Counted from the first letter of the stretch, positions 36,359 to 46,548 are shown. The stretch is 64,000 nucleotides of DNA from Campylobacter showae CSUNSWCD (GCF_000313615.1 NZ_AMZQ01000012.1:37217-101216), one strand, 5' to 3'. Notes: generated by a model not told the origin, from the sequence alone. Numbers and translations: made by a program.

Positions 36359-36819
36359 CTACTTGTCCTTGTTCTTATCGGCTTTTTCCTTTATCTCTTC
36401 CGCCGCCTTTAAGTCTAGTTGCGCCTGCTTAAACGCTTTACGTGCCTTATCTACCCGGCGAGAGTTTTTAACGCTGGCGTCATCGGTATAAACCTTTTCT
36501 GCTTCCTCAAGCTCGGTTTTAGCCTTACCGAAATTCTGCTGCGCTGCCTCAAGCTTATTAGTAGCTTTGTCGCCGCCTGCTAGCTCGGCTTTTGACGTTA
36601 CCTTGCCAGTTACTGGGTTTCTGCCGATAGTCATATCAAGCTCGCGTTTGGCGCGCTCCGCAGTGCCGCGATTAACGCCGCACTCTTCCTTGCCGCCCAT
36701 CATAACCCCCCCCCAATATATTTAGGTCTATTTTTCGGGTCATCGCAATCAACCTTAGCAAAAGCGCTTAAATTAAACGCGCTTAAAAGTAAAGTTATAA
36801 TTAGTGCTTTATTTTTCAT
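36359..36819 (-). CDS. Phase-variable exported coiled-coil protein (poly-G tract, currently off)
   Basis: Reading from ATG 36819 (AAAGGCG upstream) gives a signal peptide, MKNKALIITLLLSAFNLSAFA, then VDCDDPKNRPKYIGGG encoded at a run of nine G (36706-36714). With nine G the frame runs into TGA at 36700-36702 and gives only about 39 residues. With ten G it continues into a 114-codon open frame to 36359, making a 153-residue protein with two cysteines (25 and 47) and an Ala/Lys/Glu-rich helical C-terminal half. Long G tracts are the standard contingency switch in Campylobacter, so this is most likely an on/off gene rather than a dead one. Family not recognised; probably periplasmic. Confidence 0.75.
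36706..36714 (-). repeat. Homopolymeric G9 contingency tract
   Basis: Nine consecutive G on the coding (minus) strand within codons for Gly-Gly-Gly. Gain of one G restores the downstream frame. Confidence 0.9.
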
Positions 36820-36919
36820 CTTTAACGCCTTTCTCTTTATTTTTATTAAGTCCTTTTTTATTTCTTATTCTACGAAATGCGCTTGAAAATGTAGATAAGG
36901 TCATTTCCTCAAATTTCAT
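36809..36919 (-). CDS. Possible 36-residue leader ORF
   Basis: ATG 36919 follows an AAAGGAAA site 7 bases upstream. It encodes 36 residues, basic in the second half (SSAFRRIRNKKGLNKNK), and its end overlaps the ATG of the phase-variable gene by 11 bases. Too short for firm recognition; spacing, ribosome site and overlap suggest translational coupling. Confidence 0.45.
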   Translation of the reverse strand: MKFEEMTLSTFSSAFRRIRNKKGLNKNKEKGVKDEK

Positions 36920-36961
36920 TTCTATTTCCTTTCTTTAAATTTTACGCAAATGGCAACAAAT

Positions 36962-38407
36962 TTACGCCGTAAACGTCTTTAAGGTTTCGTTGTATTTGTT
37001 TTCGTCCTCGCACTGGATCAGTAGCAAGTCGCCATCCTCAAATACTGATGAGCCCGTCGGTTTGATGTATTCGCCCTTTCGCTTGATGAGTAGCACCAAA
37101 AAGTCGCTAGGAAGCTCGAGCTCGGCTAGGTTTTTACCCACGACTTCGGCGTCAAAGCGTATAGTGTGCTGACGTAAAGTGTGGTAAAAGATCGGCAAGT
37201 TCGACATCTCGACCTCTTCGGCTACGACCTCTTCTTTGACGCCGCATTTTTGCGCGACCTTTTCTAGCGTCATACCTTGGATGATGATCGAGACGAACAC
37301 GACGAAAAATATCGTGTTAAAAATCAGCTCCGAGTTTGGCAAATTTGCCCCGAACGGATAGGTCGCAAGTACGATAGGAACGACGCCGCGAAGCCCGACC
37401 CACGAGATAAACATCTTTTCTTTCACGTTGTAACGCGAAAAAAGTAACGACGCGAAAACGCCCACCGGACGCGCGATAAACATGATCCAAAACGCGATCA
37501 CTGTGCCCGCAAGCGCGACGGCGGGCAGCTGAGAAGGATTTACCAAAAGTCCCAGCGTCAAAAAGATGACGATCTGCATCGCCCACGCGATACCGTCGTG
37601 AAAACCGATCAAATTTTTCTTATGCGCGAACTCTTTTTTATTTATAAACATACCCGCGATATAAACAGCCAAAAAGCCGTTGCCGCCGACCTTGCCCGCT
37701 AGCACGTATAAAAGCATCACCCAAGCCATCGAAAAAACAGGATATAGCCCCCAGTACTCAAGCCTTAGACGGTTAAAAAGCCCAGGTAGCGCGACGCCAA
37801 ATACATAGCCCATCAGCCCGCCGAGTAAAAACTGCTTGATGAGTGCGACAGTGATGTCAGAGGCGTCTGGGACGGTGTTTAGGGCGATGATTTGTATCAT
37901 TGTGACAGTGAGGAAAATCGCCATCGGATCGTTTGAGCCAGATTCTAGCTCCAAAAGCGGTCGGATGTTATTTTTTAGCAAAATTTCCTTCGCTCCAAGG
38001 ATCGCAAACACCGCCGCAGCGTCGGTCGAGGAGATGATCGCTCCAAAAAGCAAGGCTTCAAGCCAAGTTAGCCCTAGTAAAAATTTAACCAAAAGTGCGA
38101 CCAGAGCCGCCGTCAGCACGACGCCAACGGTCGCGAGCATGATGCCACTCATCATGATAGGCTTTATCGATTTTAAATTCGTATCAAGCCCGCCAGTGTA
38201 GAGGATAAAAATAAGTGCGATTATGCCCACATCATGAGCGATGAGCTGGCTATCAAAGGCGATGCCTAGCAGTCCGTCCGAGCCAGCCAGCATCCCAACC
38301 GCCAAAAATACGACTAACGACGGGATACCGAATCTATCTGAAACCTTGCTAGAGACGATACAAGCGATAAGTAGAATAGAAAAAAATAGTAAAAAAGTTT
38401 CTAACAT
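36962..38407 (-). CDS. Cation/proton antiporter with C-terminal TrkA-C domain (NhaP2-like)
   Basis: 481 residues. CPA1-type membrane exchanger with about twelve hydrophobic segments; the ion-site region holds LESGSNDPMAIFL (about 153-165) and the family stretch WVGLRGVVPIVLATYPF near 350. The last 80 residues form an RCK-C/TrkA-C ligand domain (NLAELELPSDFLVLLIKRKGEYIKPTG). Best fit is K+/H+ antiport as in NhaP2/CvrA. In C. jejuni a Kef-like gene follows hspR at the same place. Confidence 0.88.
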   Translation of the reverse strand: MLETFLLFFSILLIACIVSSKVSDRFGIPSLVVFLAVGMLAGSDGLLGIAFDSQLIAHDVGIIALIFILYTGGLDTNLKSIKPIMMSGIMLATVGVVLTAALVALLVKFLLGLTWLEALLFGAIISSTDAAAVFAILGAKEILLKNNIRPLLELESGSNDPMAIFLTVTMIQIIALNTVPDASDITVALIKQFLLGGLMGYVFGVALPGLFNRLRLEYWGLYPVFSMAWVMLLYVLAGKVGGNGFLAVYIAGMFINKKEFAHKKNLIGFHDGIAWAMQIVIFLTLGLLVNPSQLPAVALAGTVIAFWIMFIARPVGVFASLLFSRYNVKEKMFISWVGLRGVVPIVLATYPFGANLPNSELIFNTIFFVVFVSIIIQGMTLEKVAQKCGVKEEVVAEEVEMSNLPIFYHTLRQHTIRFDAEVVGKNLAELELPSDFLVLLIKRKGEYIKPTGSSVFEDGDLLLIQCEDENKYNETLKTFTA

Positions 38408-38532
38408 TGTCCCTCATTTGAGTTCAAAGCGGGGCAAATTTAAGGCTAAATTTAGTACCACTAAAGCCTCAAATTTGGCGCGTTTTGTAAGTAAATTTTA
38501 CCCGATTTTACCTTTTTTAACGATAAAAAGGA

Positions 38533-38910
38533 TTAATTTTTATCATCATAAAAGATGAGATCAAAGCTATTTTTGCGCTTTACCAGAGCCTTTTTAGACG
38601 GCACGCCGCCCTGCTCCATTTTAGCCAGCTCCTCTTTCATCTGCTTTATCATGACTTCAGACTGCTCGATCTGCTCTTTTAACTGCAAGATGATATCCAC
38701 GCCTGCTAAATTTACACCCAGATCGCGCGTTAGACTCAGTATCATCTTGATACGATCCATGTCTTTTTCGGAGTAAAGACGCATCTTGCCCTCGGTTCTT
38801 GATGGCTCTAGCAGCCCCTCGCGCTCGTATTGGCGCAGCGTCTGCGGATGTATGGAGAGCACCTTTGCTACGACGCTGATTAGATATACTGGTTCTTCGT
38901 ATTGTTTCAT
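38533..38910 (-). CDS. hspR: MerR-type heat-shock repressor HspR
   Basis: 125 residues. Winged-helix DNA-binding domain at the N terminus (ISVVAKVLSIHPQTLRQYEREGLLEPSRT), then RLYSEKDMDRIKMILSLTRDLGVNLAGVDIIL and a coiled coil. In Campylobacter and Helicobacter HspR represses chaperone genes. It follows cbpA with a one-base gap, the usual cbpA-hspR pair. I did not find a clean HAIR operator (CTTGAGT-N7-ACTCAAG) in the cbpA-htrA gap. Confidence 0.93.
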   Translation of the reverse strand: MKQYEEPVYLISVVAKVLSIHPQTLRQYEREGLLEPSRTEGKMRLYSEKDMDRIKMILSLTRDLGVNLAGVDIILQLKEQIEQSEVMIKQMKEELAKMEQGGVPSKKALVKRKNSFDLIFYDDKN

Positions 38911-38911
38911 C

Positions 38912-39784
38912 TTATGCCTCCGGGAGTTTTTGCTTCATAAGTTCGGCTAGCTCGCCGTCTAGGGCATTTACGTCCGGCAATGACACGCGCGCTCGCAGAT
39001 ACAGATCGCCGAATATCCCGCTTTTTCTATTTTGCACGCCGTATCCTTTAAGCCTGATTTTTTGCCCGGATTTTGAGTTTTCGGCGATTTTTATCGTTAC
39101 GTCTTTTTTAGGCGTTTTTACGTCTATCTTACCGCCAAACATCATCGTTTTTAGCGGGATTAGCACGTCTTTATATAGATCGTCGCCGTCTCTTTCGTAT
39201 TCGTCGCTAGGCGCGATATTTACGGTTAGTATCAGATCTCCGCGTCCGCCGCTACCTTTGCCTTTTATGCGTAGCTTTTCGCCGTCATTTATGCCGTTTG
39301 GGATTTTTATTTTGATGTTTTCGCCGTTAAAATTTATCGAGTGTTCGCCACCTTTTACCGCTACGTCAAACGGGATAGTTACCTTTGCGCGGGAGTCTAG
39401 ATCCTCATCGTCCTCAAAACCGCTAAATCCGCCAGTTTGCCTAAAGCCACCAAATCCGCCTCTGCTAGAAAAGGCGCCAAAACCGCCTCCGCCGAAGATA
39501 TTTTTTAAAATTTCGTCCAAATTTCCCATACCCGAGCTGCTCGCAAAGTCATGGAAATTTTGCCCGCCAAACATCGCGTCGCCGTGCCTGTCGTACTGCG
39601 CGCGCTTTTTTTCGTCGCTTAAAATTTCATACGCGGCGTTTATTTCTTTAAATTTATCCTCCGCGCCTGGGTCTTTGTTGATATCGGGATGATACTTTCG
39701 AGCCAGCCTGCGATAGGCCTTTTTGATCTCGTCGCCGGTGGCCTTTTCGGACACCCCTAACGTTTCGTAAAGACTATTGCTCAT
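38912..39784 (-). CDS. cbpA: DnaJ-like co-chaperone CbpA
   Basis: 290 residues. J domain at 5-70 with His32-Pro33-Asp34 and the [10 protein letters not shown] end; a Gly/Phe-rich linker (about 85-125); then two beta-sandwich substrate domains without the zinc-finger cysteines of DnaJ, which defines CbpA. Partner of DnaK. Divergent from htrA and followed by hspR. A TATAAT lies upstream at 39818-39823. Confidence 0.93.
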   Translation of the reverse strand: MSNSLYETLGVSEKATGDEIKKAYRRLARKYHPDINKDPGAEDKFKEINAAYEILSDEKKRAQYDRHGDAMFGGQNFHDFASSSGMGNLDEILKNIFGGGGFGAFSSRGGFGGFRQTGGFSGFEDDEDLDSRAKVTIPFDVAVKGGEHSINFNGENIKIKIPNGINDGEKLRIKGKGSGGRGDLILTVNIAPSDEYERDGDDLYKDVLIPLKTMMFGGKIDVKTPKKDVTIKIAENSKSGQKIRLKGYGVQNRKSGIFGDLYLRARVSLPDVNALDGELAELMKQKLPEA

Positions 39785-39817
39785 GTTATGTCCTTATAGT
39801 CAATTAATTTTACAGCG

Positions 39818-39823
39818 ATTATA
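39818..39823 (-). promoter_or_regulatory. -10 box of cbpA-hspR
   Basis: Perfect TATAAT on the minus strand, preceded by GC, 34 bases upstream of the cbpA ATG. Confidence 0.6.
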
Positions 39824-39917
39824 GCATAAAAGTTTAGCGTATGTCAATCAAGTATAGTAAATAAAACGATTTTAAACGACTTAAATAATAATTAACTTTA
39901 CGTTGAGCTTAGCGCCA

Positions 39918-39923
39918 TATAAT
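39918..39923 (+). promoter_or_regulatory. -10 box of htrA
   Basis: Perfect TATAAT, 35 bases before the htrA ATG in the divergent cbpA-htrA gap. A TTGAG half-site at 39903-39907 overlaps the region where a regulator could bind, but no complete operator was found. Confidence 0.6.
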
Positions 39924-39958
39924 CGCGCTTTGAAAAAATTTTATCAAAAGGAAAAGTA

Positions 39959-41374
39959 ATGAAAAAGATAACCGTATTATCTTTGGCTACTTCTTGCGCA
40001 ATCTTTGCCGCAAGCATAAATTTTAACGAACCAGCAGAGGATTTCACTAGAGTAAATCCGGAATTTAACAAAAACGTCGTACTGTCCTACAACAGTTCTA
40101 TCGCCGACGCTAAAAAATCAGTCGTAAATATCTCCACCACAAAAACCGTCAGCAGCAACGTAGCAGATATGAACGATATGTTTAGCGATCCGTTTTTCAA
40201 GGACTTTTTCGGATTTCAGTTTAATATCCCTCAAGAAAAACAAAAAAGCAGCTCGCTGGGATCAGGCGTCGTCATATCTAGCGACGGCTACATCGTGACA
40301 AACAACCACGTCGTAGAAGATAGCGACGAGATCGTCGTCACGCTGCTAGATAGCGACAAAGAGTATAAAGCCAAAATCGTCGGCACCGACCCTAAAACCG
40401 ACTTAGCCATCATCAAAATAGACGCAAAAGAGCTAAAAGCCATACCATTTGCCGACTCGGCTAAGTTAATGGAAGGCGATATAGTATTTGCCATCGGAAA
40501 TCCGTTCGGCGTAGGCGGCAGTATCACTCAGGGCATAGTTTCCGGCCTAAATAAAGACAACATCGGTCTAAATCAATACGAAAATTTCATCCAGACAGAC
40601 GCCTCGATAAACCCGGGTAACTCGGGCGGCGCGCTAGTCGATAGCCGCGGCTATCTAGTAGGCATAAACTCAGCCATACTTAGCCGCAGTGGCGGAAACA
40701 ACGGCATCGGCTTTGCTATCCCGTCAAATATGACTAAAGATATCGCCAAAAAACTCATCGAAGACGGCAAGATTGAGCGTGGATATATCGGCGTGATGAT
40801 AGCAAATCTAAACGAAGAGCAAAAAGAGATATACAAAAACAAAGAAGGCGCGCTCATTAGCAGCGTAGAAAGCGGCCTTCCTGCGGATGTTGCGGGACTA
40901 AAACGAGGCGATCTCGTAATCAAAATCGACGATAAAGAGATCAAAAACGCAAATGATCTAAAAAATCTCATCGGCTCGCTAGCTCCAAACAAAGAGATCA
41001 CGCTAACCTATGAACGCTCCGGTAAAATCGAAACCGCCAAGATAAAACTAGCTAACGCAAACGCGAAATCAAGCGCTCCGGCGGCAAAAAACGGCACGGC
41101 TATCGAGGGTCTTAGCGTCACGGCGATCGACGACAACGCAAGGTACAAATACCGCCTACCTGCAGACGCTGCCGGTATCCTAGTAACTGACGTAAAAGCG
41201 GGCTCGAATGCTGAAAAAATCGGCTTTGAAAAAGGCGACATCATCATACAAATCGCCGAGGAAAATATCAAAAATATGGATGATTTTAACAAAGCCCTAG
41301 CAAACGCGAAAGGCAAAAAGACCCTCGTTTGGGTTAATCGCGGCGGACTTTTCCAAGGTCTTGTTATAAAATAA
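39959..41374 (+). CDS. htrA: Periplasmic serine protease/chaperone HtrA (Do)
   Basis: 471 residues. Signal peptide (MKKITVLSLATSCAIFAA), then a trypsin-like domain with His117 (TNNHVV), Asp148 (KTDLAII) and Ser222 (NPGNSGGAL), followed by two PDZ domains (about 280-365 and 385-465). Degrades or refolds damaged periplasmic proteins; in C. jejuni it is also secreted and cleaves host junction proteins. AAAGGAAAAG site; ends in a clear terminator. Confidence 0.97.
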   Translation: MKKITVLSLATSCAIFAASINFNEPAEDFTRVNPEFNKNVVLSYNSSIADAKKSVVNISTTKTVSSNVADMNDMFSDPFFKDFFGFQFNIPQEKQKSSSLGSGVVISSDGYIVTNNHVVEDSDEIVVTLLDSDKEYKAKIVGTDPKTDLAIIKIDAKELKAIPFADSAKLMEGDIVFAIGNPFGVGGSITQGIVSGLNKDNIGLNQYENFIQTDASINPGNSGGALVDSRGYLVGINSAILSRSGGNNGIGFAIPSNMTKDIAKKLIEDGKIERGYIGVMIANLNEEQKEIYKNKEGALISSVESGLPADVAGLKRGDLVIKIDDKEIKNANDLKNLIGSLAPNKEITLTYERSGKIETAKIKLANANAKSSAPAAKNGTAIEGLSVTAIDDNARYKYRLPADAAGILVTDVKAGSNAEKIGFEKGDIIIQIAEENIKNMDDFNKALANAKGKKTLVWVNRGGLFQGLVIK

Positions 41375-41786
41375 TTTCTACCTTTAGGCGCGGGAAACTG
41401 CGCCTTTTTCTTCAATTAAATTTTAGTACGTTTTAAATTTTATACTATTAGAACATCAACAGTTAAATTTTCTAATTTCATATGACAAATTTGATAGCAA
41501 AATTCAGAGACAAAATCTAGCGGAAAAATTAAAGGCACTAAATTTTACGCACTATAATTTTCATTTTATACGCCACGTGTTTTTGGTATTTTTACATTTT
41601 TTTAAAGTTGATCTTCGTAGGCACTATAACGCTATTTTTGGTTTTTGAATAAAATAGTACAATATTATACGAGCGATCTCTCAAATTTTTAATAATTTTC
41701 GCATCCATTTTTATAGGCTGATATTGACGAAAATATACAAAACCAGCAAAGCTACACTATATACGTAGCTTCTCAAGGCATTAACT
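41375..41786. other. Noncoding gap between htrA and lolA
   Basis: About 410 AT-rich bases between convergent genes. Contains the htrA terminator and, near lolA, a 7-bp AAGCTAC/GTAGCTT hairpin around 41750-41774 that may end lolA. No gene seen. Confidence 0.5.
41386..41409 (+). terminator. Intrinsic terminator of htrA
   Basis: AGGCGC (41386-41391), 8-base loop, GCGCCT (41400-41405), then TTTT. Confidence 0.85.
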
Positions 41787-42299
41787 TTATTGGTTTATGA
41801 CATCATAATACGACGGTATCACCGGCGTCAGCAAATCATCGTTTATCTTAAAATCCTTTTTTGTGTTGCTTAGCGTGATTTTGATTTTATTGCCGAGCTT
41901 GTCCTCGTAGTCGATCCTTGTCGGGATGTAGTTTTTGACGGTGATTAGATACTCTACGCCGTCGTATTTGGCTTTATAAAGCGTATCAGTGATCTTAACC
42001 GCGTTTCTAACGACGTCGATTAGATTGGGCGCCTTTTCAAATTTTGAGATGATCGCTTGCTCGAGCGCATCCTCGATCACGACGACGCGGTTTTTATCAA
42101 AGTAGATTTTTTTAGGCGTCGGACGCTCATAGATCCAGTAGGCGCGGTTGTTACTTTTTGCGTAAAATTTACCAAAATAATCAACCGTTTCGTTCTCGCT
42201 CGTGATGGTTTGCACGAAGTCGCTTTGAAGCGTGACGAAATTTAACGTAACTGCGAAAGCCGAGGCGCAAAAGAGCAAAAATGCTAAAATTTTTTTCAT
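41787..42299 (-). CDS. lolA: Outer-membrane lipoprotein carrier LolA
   Basis: 170 residues with a signal peptide (MKKILAFLLFCASAFA). Carries lipoproteins across the periplasm. LolA-like features: LQSDFVQTITSENETVDYFGKFYAKSNNRAYWIYERP in short runs, the later KNYIPTRIDYEDKLGNKI and the C-terminal strand set. Divergent from secA and near a Lol permease gene, which supports the call; family identity is low overall. Confidence 0.85.
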   Translation of the reverse strand: MKKILAFLLFCASAFAVTLNFVTLQSDFVQTITSENETVDYFGKFYAKSNNRAYWIYERPTPKKIYFDKNRVVVIEDALEQAIISKFEKAPNLIDVVRNAVKITDTLYKAKYDGVEYLITVKNYIPTRIDYEDKLGNKIKITLSNTKKDFKINDDLLTPVIPSYYDVINQ

Positions 42300-42388
42300 A
42301 TATTTTCCTTTATCGGGCGAAATTCTAGCTAAGTTTAAATAATAAAATGTTAAAATCCAAGCTTTAACAAAATTTAAAAAGGCTAAAA

Positions 42389-44974
42389 ATGATAACGGCG
42401 TTTATGCAGAAGGTATTTGGCACAAAAAACGACAGGGAAGTAAAAAAATATTTCAAACGAGTCGCCTACATAAACTCACTTGAAAGCAAATATCAAGCGA
42501 TGAGCGACGATGAACTGAAAGCAAAATTTAACGAATTTAAAGCGCAGGTGCAAAACGGAGAAAAGAGTCAGGACGAGCTGCTAGACGATGTGTTTGCCAT
42601 CGTGCGAGAGGTTGGTAAAAGAACGCTAAATATGCGCCATTTCGATGTTCAGCTAATCGGCGGCATGGTGCTAAACGACGGCAAGATTGCCGAGATGAAA
42701 ACGGGCGAAGGCAAAACCCTCGTAGCAAGCTTGCCCGTCGTACTAAACGCGATGGGCGGCAAGGGCGTGCACGTCGTGACCGTAAATGACTACCTAGCTA
42801 AGCGCGACGCGACGCAAATGGGCGAAATTTATAAATTTCTAGGCCTTAGCGTCGGCGTGATACTAGGCGGCGAATATGACGACGCAGCGCGCAAAGCCGC
42901 ATACGACAGCGACATAACGTACGGCACGAATAACGAATTCGGCTTTGACTACCTACGCGATAATATGAAAATGGATTTCAAAGACAAGGTGCAAAGAGAG
43001 CACAACTTCGTCATCGTGGATGAGGTCGATAGTATCCTCATCGACGAGGCCAGGACGCCGCTCATCATCTCGGGCCCTACAAACCGCACGCTAGATGGCT
43101 ACATCAAAGCAAACGAGGTCGCGCGCCAGATGAAGCGAGGCGAACCGCCTGCGACTCCGCAAGAAAAGGCTACGGGCGACTTTACCGTAGATGAAAAAAA
43201 CCGCACGATAGCGATCACCGAAGAAGGCATCTCAAAGGCTGAAAAGCTCTTTGGCGTGGGAAATCTTTACGATATGGAAAACGCGATTTTGAGCCACCAT
43301 CTAGACCAAGCTCTAAAAGCGCACAATCTCTTTGAAAAGGACGTGCACTACGTCGTTCGTGATGGGCAAGTCGTCATAGTCGACGAATTTACGGGACGTC
43401 TTAGCGAAGGTCGAAGATTTAGCGAGGGCTTGCACCAAGCGCTCGAGGCTAAAGAGGGCGTAAAGATCCAAGAAGAGAGCCAAACGCTAGCCGATATTAC
43501 ATTTCAAAACTACTTTAGACTTTACAAAAAACTATCGGGCATGACGGGTACGGCGCAGACGGAGGCGACCGAGTTTTCGCAAATTTACAAGCTTGACGTC
43601 GTATCCATCCCGACAAACGTGCCGGTAATCAGAAAAGACAACAACGATCTCATCTATAAAACGGAAAACGAGAAATTTAAAGCCGTGATCGACGAGATCA
43701 AAAAAGCTCACGACCGCGGTCAGCCCGTACTCGTGGGTACCGCCTCGATCGAAAAGAGCGAAAAGTTGCATAACCTACTCGTAAAAGAAAAGATCCCGCA
43801 CTCCGTGTTAAACGCTAAAAACCACGAAAAAGAGGCCGAGATCATCGCTCAGGCCGGCGCTCGCGGCGCGGTTACGATCGCGACGAATATGGCCGGACGC
43901 GGCGTAGATATCCGTATCGACGACGAGGTGCGAAACCTAGGCGGTCTATACATCATCGGTACCGAAAGGCACGAAAGCCGCCGTATCGACAACCAGCTGC
44001 GAGGCCGCTCTGGACGTCAGGGCGATCCCGGAGTGAGCCGCTTTTATCTAAGCCTTGAGGATAATCTACTTCGGATATTCGGTAGCGACCGCATCAAGGC
44101 GATAATGACGCGCCTTGGTATCGAAGAAGGCGAAAGCATCGACTCAAAAATGGTCACAAGAGCCGTCGAAAATGCGCAAAAAAAGGTCGAAAGCCTGCAC
44201 TTTGAAGCGCGAAAACACATCCTCGAGTACGACGACGTCGCAAACGAGCAGAGAAAAACGGTGTATAAATTTAGAAACGAGCTACTTGATCCAAATTTTG
44301 AAGTTGGCGAAAAAATCAAACAAAATCGTGCCGAATTTGTCGAGCATCTGCTAGCTCAGGCCGAAATTTACGCAGGCGAGCCAAAGAGCGAATACAACCT
44401 CGAAAAACTAAGCTCCGTGATAATCTCAAGCGGCGCGTTCATGCGGCCAGATGACCTAAAAGATCTCGACTACGCCGAGCTTGCCGAGAAGATAACGGCT
44501 AAATTTGAAGCCGACTATGAAGAAAAAATGGGCGTCATAGGCGAGGGTCAGCGCAGATACCTAGAAAAGGTGCTTTGCCTGCAAGTACTAGACACTGCAT
44601 GGCGCGAACATCTATATCAGATGGACATCCTAAAAACCGGCATCGGACTGCGCGGCTACAATCAAAAAGACCCGCTCACCGAGTATAAAAAAGAGAGCTT
44701 TAACCTCTTTATGGAGCTTGTTAGTCGCATCAAATTTGAGAGCATCAAGATACTAACGGCCGTGCGCCTAAGCTTCTCCGAGCCTAGTGAGTCTGCACCG
44801 CAGGAAGTGCAAGATAGCGAGACCGTCGGTGCACCTGAGAGTGAAGAAAAGCCTGGTAAAAAAGTATCGCGAAACGACCCGTGCCCGTGCGGAAGCGGCA
44901 AGAAATACAAAGACTGCCACGGCAAGAGCGGCCCTAAAAAAGGAGCTTTTGCTGAGGATTGGGATAAAATTTAG
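42389..44974 (+). CDS. secA: Preprotein translocase ATPase SecA
   Basis: 861 residues. Motor of Sec protein export. Walker A GEGKT at 106-110, [15 protein letters not shown] near 209-223, the helicase motif GRGVDIR, the IRR1/scaffold regions, and a C-terminal zinc site [14 protein letters not shown] followed by a short basic tail. Normal epsilonproteobacterial length. A terminator follows directly. Confidence 0.98.
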   Translation: MITAFMQKVFGTKNDREVKKYFKRVAYINSLESKYQAMSDDELKAKFNEFKAQVQNGEKSQDELLDDVFAIVREVGKRTLNMRHFDVQLIGGMVLNDGKIAEMKTGEGKTLVASLPVVLNAMGGKGVHVVTVNDYLAKRDATQMGEIYKFLGLSVGVILGGEYDDAARKAAYDSDITYGTNNEFGFDYLRDNMKMDFKDKVQREHNFVIVDEVDSILIDEARTPLIISGPTNRTLDGYIKANEVARQMKRGEPPATPQEKATGDFTVDEKNRTIAITEEGISKAEKLFGVGNLYDMENAILSHHLDQALKAHNLFEKDVHYVVRDGQVVIVDEFTGRLSEGRRFSEGLHQALEAKEGVKIQEESQTLADITFQNYFRLYKKLSGMTGTAQTEATEFSQIYKLDVVSIPTNVPVIRKDNNDLIYKTENEKFKAVIDEIKKAHDRGQPVLVGTASIEKSEKLHNLLVKEKIPHSVLNAKNHEKEAEIIAQAGARGAVTIATNMAGRGVDIRIDDEVRNLGGLYIIGTERHESRRIDNQLRGRSGRQGDPGVSRFYLSLEDNLLRIFGSDRIKAIMTRLGIEEGESIDSKMVTRAVENAQKKVESLHFEARKHILEYDDVANEQRKTVYKFRNELLDPNFEVGEKIKQNRAEFVEHLLAQAEIYAGEPKSEYNLEKLSSVIISSGAFMRPDDLKDLDYAELAEKITAKFEADYEEKMGVIGEGQRRYLEKVLCLQVLDTAWREHLYQMDILKTGIGLRGYNQKDPLTEYKKESFNLFMELVSRIKFESIKILTAVRLSFSEPSESAPQEVQDSETVGAPESEEKPGKKVSRNDPCPCGSGKKYKDCHGKSGPKKGAFAEDWDKI

Positions 44975-44986
44975 CTTTGGCGTTTT

Positions 44987-45031
44987 GGCGGCGACTTGCT
45001 AAATTTAGCATTTAAATTTGCCGCCTTTTTT
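44987..45031 (+). terminator. Intrinsic terminator of secA
   Basis: GGCGGC (44987-44992) and GCCGCC (45020-45025) with an inner TGCTAAATTTAGCA palindrome in the loop, then TTTTTT. Confidence 0.8.
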
Positions 45032-45215
45032 ATAGCGGCGCGGAATCGTAACGTAAATTTAAAGCGCCTAGCGTTTGTAAGCGGTTTTTGAAATTTGACG
45101 TCAAATTTGTGTGAGTAGATAAATTTAACGCGCTTGTCGTAAATTTAAAATAAAATCGAGCGACGCAAAAATAGCGAGCAAGCCAAAGCCCAAATTTAAA
45201 ACAACGGAAAAACAA

Positions 45216-46412
45216 ATGAGCCTAACCAAATATCTACTTTTTAAATATCTACGGTTTGACAAAACCCAGCCGTTTATCATGCTTTCGGCGCTTTTGGCGT
45301 TTCTAGGTGTGGGCGTCGGGCTCATGGTGCTCATCGTTGCGATGGCGATCATGAACGGCTTTGATAAAGAATTTGAGCGCAAACTTTTTACGATGAACTA
45401 CCCGATCACAATCCTCTCCACCATACGCGGCAACATCGACGAGAGCGACGTTAGCGAGCTAAAACAGAAGTTTCCGAATCTCAAATTTAGCCCGTACATC
45501 ATGAGTCAAGTTATCATCAAAGGCGCAAATAGCTTCGAGGGCGGACTGCTTTTTGGCGTAAATTCAGCCGACGAAAAGCAGATAAACTCGGTCGTAGCAG
45601 CCGGTCTTGGTGACCGCGAGCTAGACGGATACGGCCTGCTCGTCGGGCAAGGCGTCAAAAATGAGATGATGATAAACGAAAATGACAAACTCACGCTCAT
45701 TTTTACCAAAAACGACCCGAGCGGCTTCGCGCTAACGCCCAAAATGAAGCGCTTTGACGTCGTGAGCTCGTTTAGCTCGGGGCTTGTGGCCTACGATAAA
45801 AGCTATCTATACACGAGTGTCGAGGCGCTGCGTAAGATACTTGAGTACGACGAGGGTAAATTTGACGGCATACACGTGTTTTCAAACGATCCGTTCGTCG
45901 ACATCGAAAAGATCTCGCGCGAGCTACGTCTGGGGCAAAAAGCTATCGGCTGGTGGCAGCAAAACGGCAACTTTTTCTCCGCTTTGGCGCTTGAAAAACG
46001 CGCGCTTTTTATAGTTTTGATGCTCATCATCCTGGTTGCCTCGCTAAATATCGTAAGCTCGCTGCTCATGACTGTCATGAACCGCCGCCAAGAGATCGCA
46101 CTACTACTCTCGCTGGGCGCTAGCAAGGCCGAGATCAAAAAGAGCTTTTTTGCCCTAGGAGCCACGATAGGTGGAGGCGGGATAGTGTTTGGGCTCGTGC
46201 TCGGGCTCTTTGGCGTATGGCTGCTCGGTAGCTTTGATATCGTAAATTTGCCAGCCGACGTTTACGGCAGCGCGAAGCTTCCTATGGAGTTATCCTTGCT
46301 CGATCTTGTTATGATTTTGATCGGAGCGGTCGTTATTGTGGCGTTTTCGTCGTTTTACCCTGCTAAAAAAGCCGCTCAGATAAACGTGCTCGAGACGCTT
46401 AGGAATGAATAA
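45216..46412 (+). CDS. Lipoprotein-releasing ABC transporter permease (LolC/E-like)
   Basis: 398 residues. One N-terminal and three C-terminal membrane segments around a periplasmic domain, the LolC/LolE/MacB layout. N-terminal YLLFKYLRFDKTQPFIMLSALLAFLGVGVGLM and C-terminal FYPAKKAAQINVLETLRNE are typical. Sends lipoproteins from the inner membrane to LolA with a LolD ATPase, which is not here. Whether one protein serves as both C and E is not decidable from this window. Same strand as secA, but a terminator separates them. Confidence 0.88.
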   Translation: MSLTKYLLFKYLRFDKTQPFIMLSALLAFLGVGVGLMVLIVAMAIMNGFDKEFERKLFTMNYPITILSTIRGNIDESDVSELKQKFPNLKFSPYIMSQVIIKGANSFEGGLLFGVNSADEKQINSVVAAGLGDRELDGYGLLVGQGVKNEMMINENDKLTLIFTKNDPSGFALTPKMKRFDVVSSFSSGLVAYDKSYLYTSVEALRKILEYDEGKFDGIHVFSNDPFVDIEKISRELRLGQKAIGWWQQNGNFFSALALEKRALFIVLMLIILVASLNIVSSLLMTVMNRRQEIALLLSLGASKAEIKKSFFALGATIGGGGIVFGLVLGLFGVWLLGSFDIVNLPADVYGSAKLPMELSLLDLVMILIGAVVIVAFSSFYPAKKAAQINVLETLRNE

Positions 46413-46508
46413 ATCGGTATTTTAGTGAAATGCTTTTGGGTTAAATTTGAGCGAATAAAAATTTGCTGTTTTGATCGCGCTGGCTCGTCTATTTTTTGAA
46501 TTATATAA

Positions 46509-46548
46509 AAAGCGGCGAAATTTTATTTATATAAAAACACGCCGCTTT
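46509..46548 (+). terminator. Hairpin terminator of lolC-like gene
   Basis: AAAGCGGCG (46509-46517) and CGCCGCTTT (46540-46548) pair fully around an AT-rich loop of 22 bases. Confidence 0.6.

Noticed and set aside
39785-39958. HspR operator (HAIR) in the cbpA-htrA gap
   Set aside because: Only loose half-sites (TCAAG, TTGAG) with wrong spacing; no full inverted repeat.
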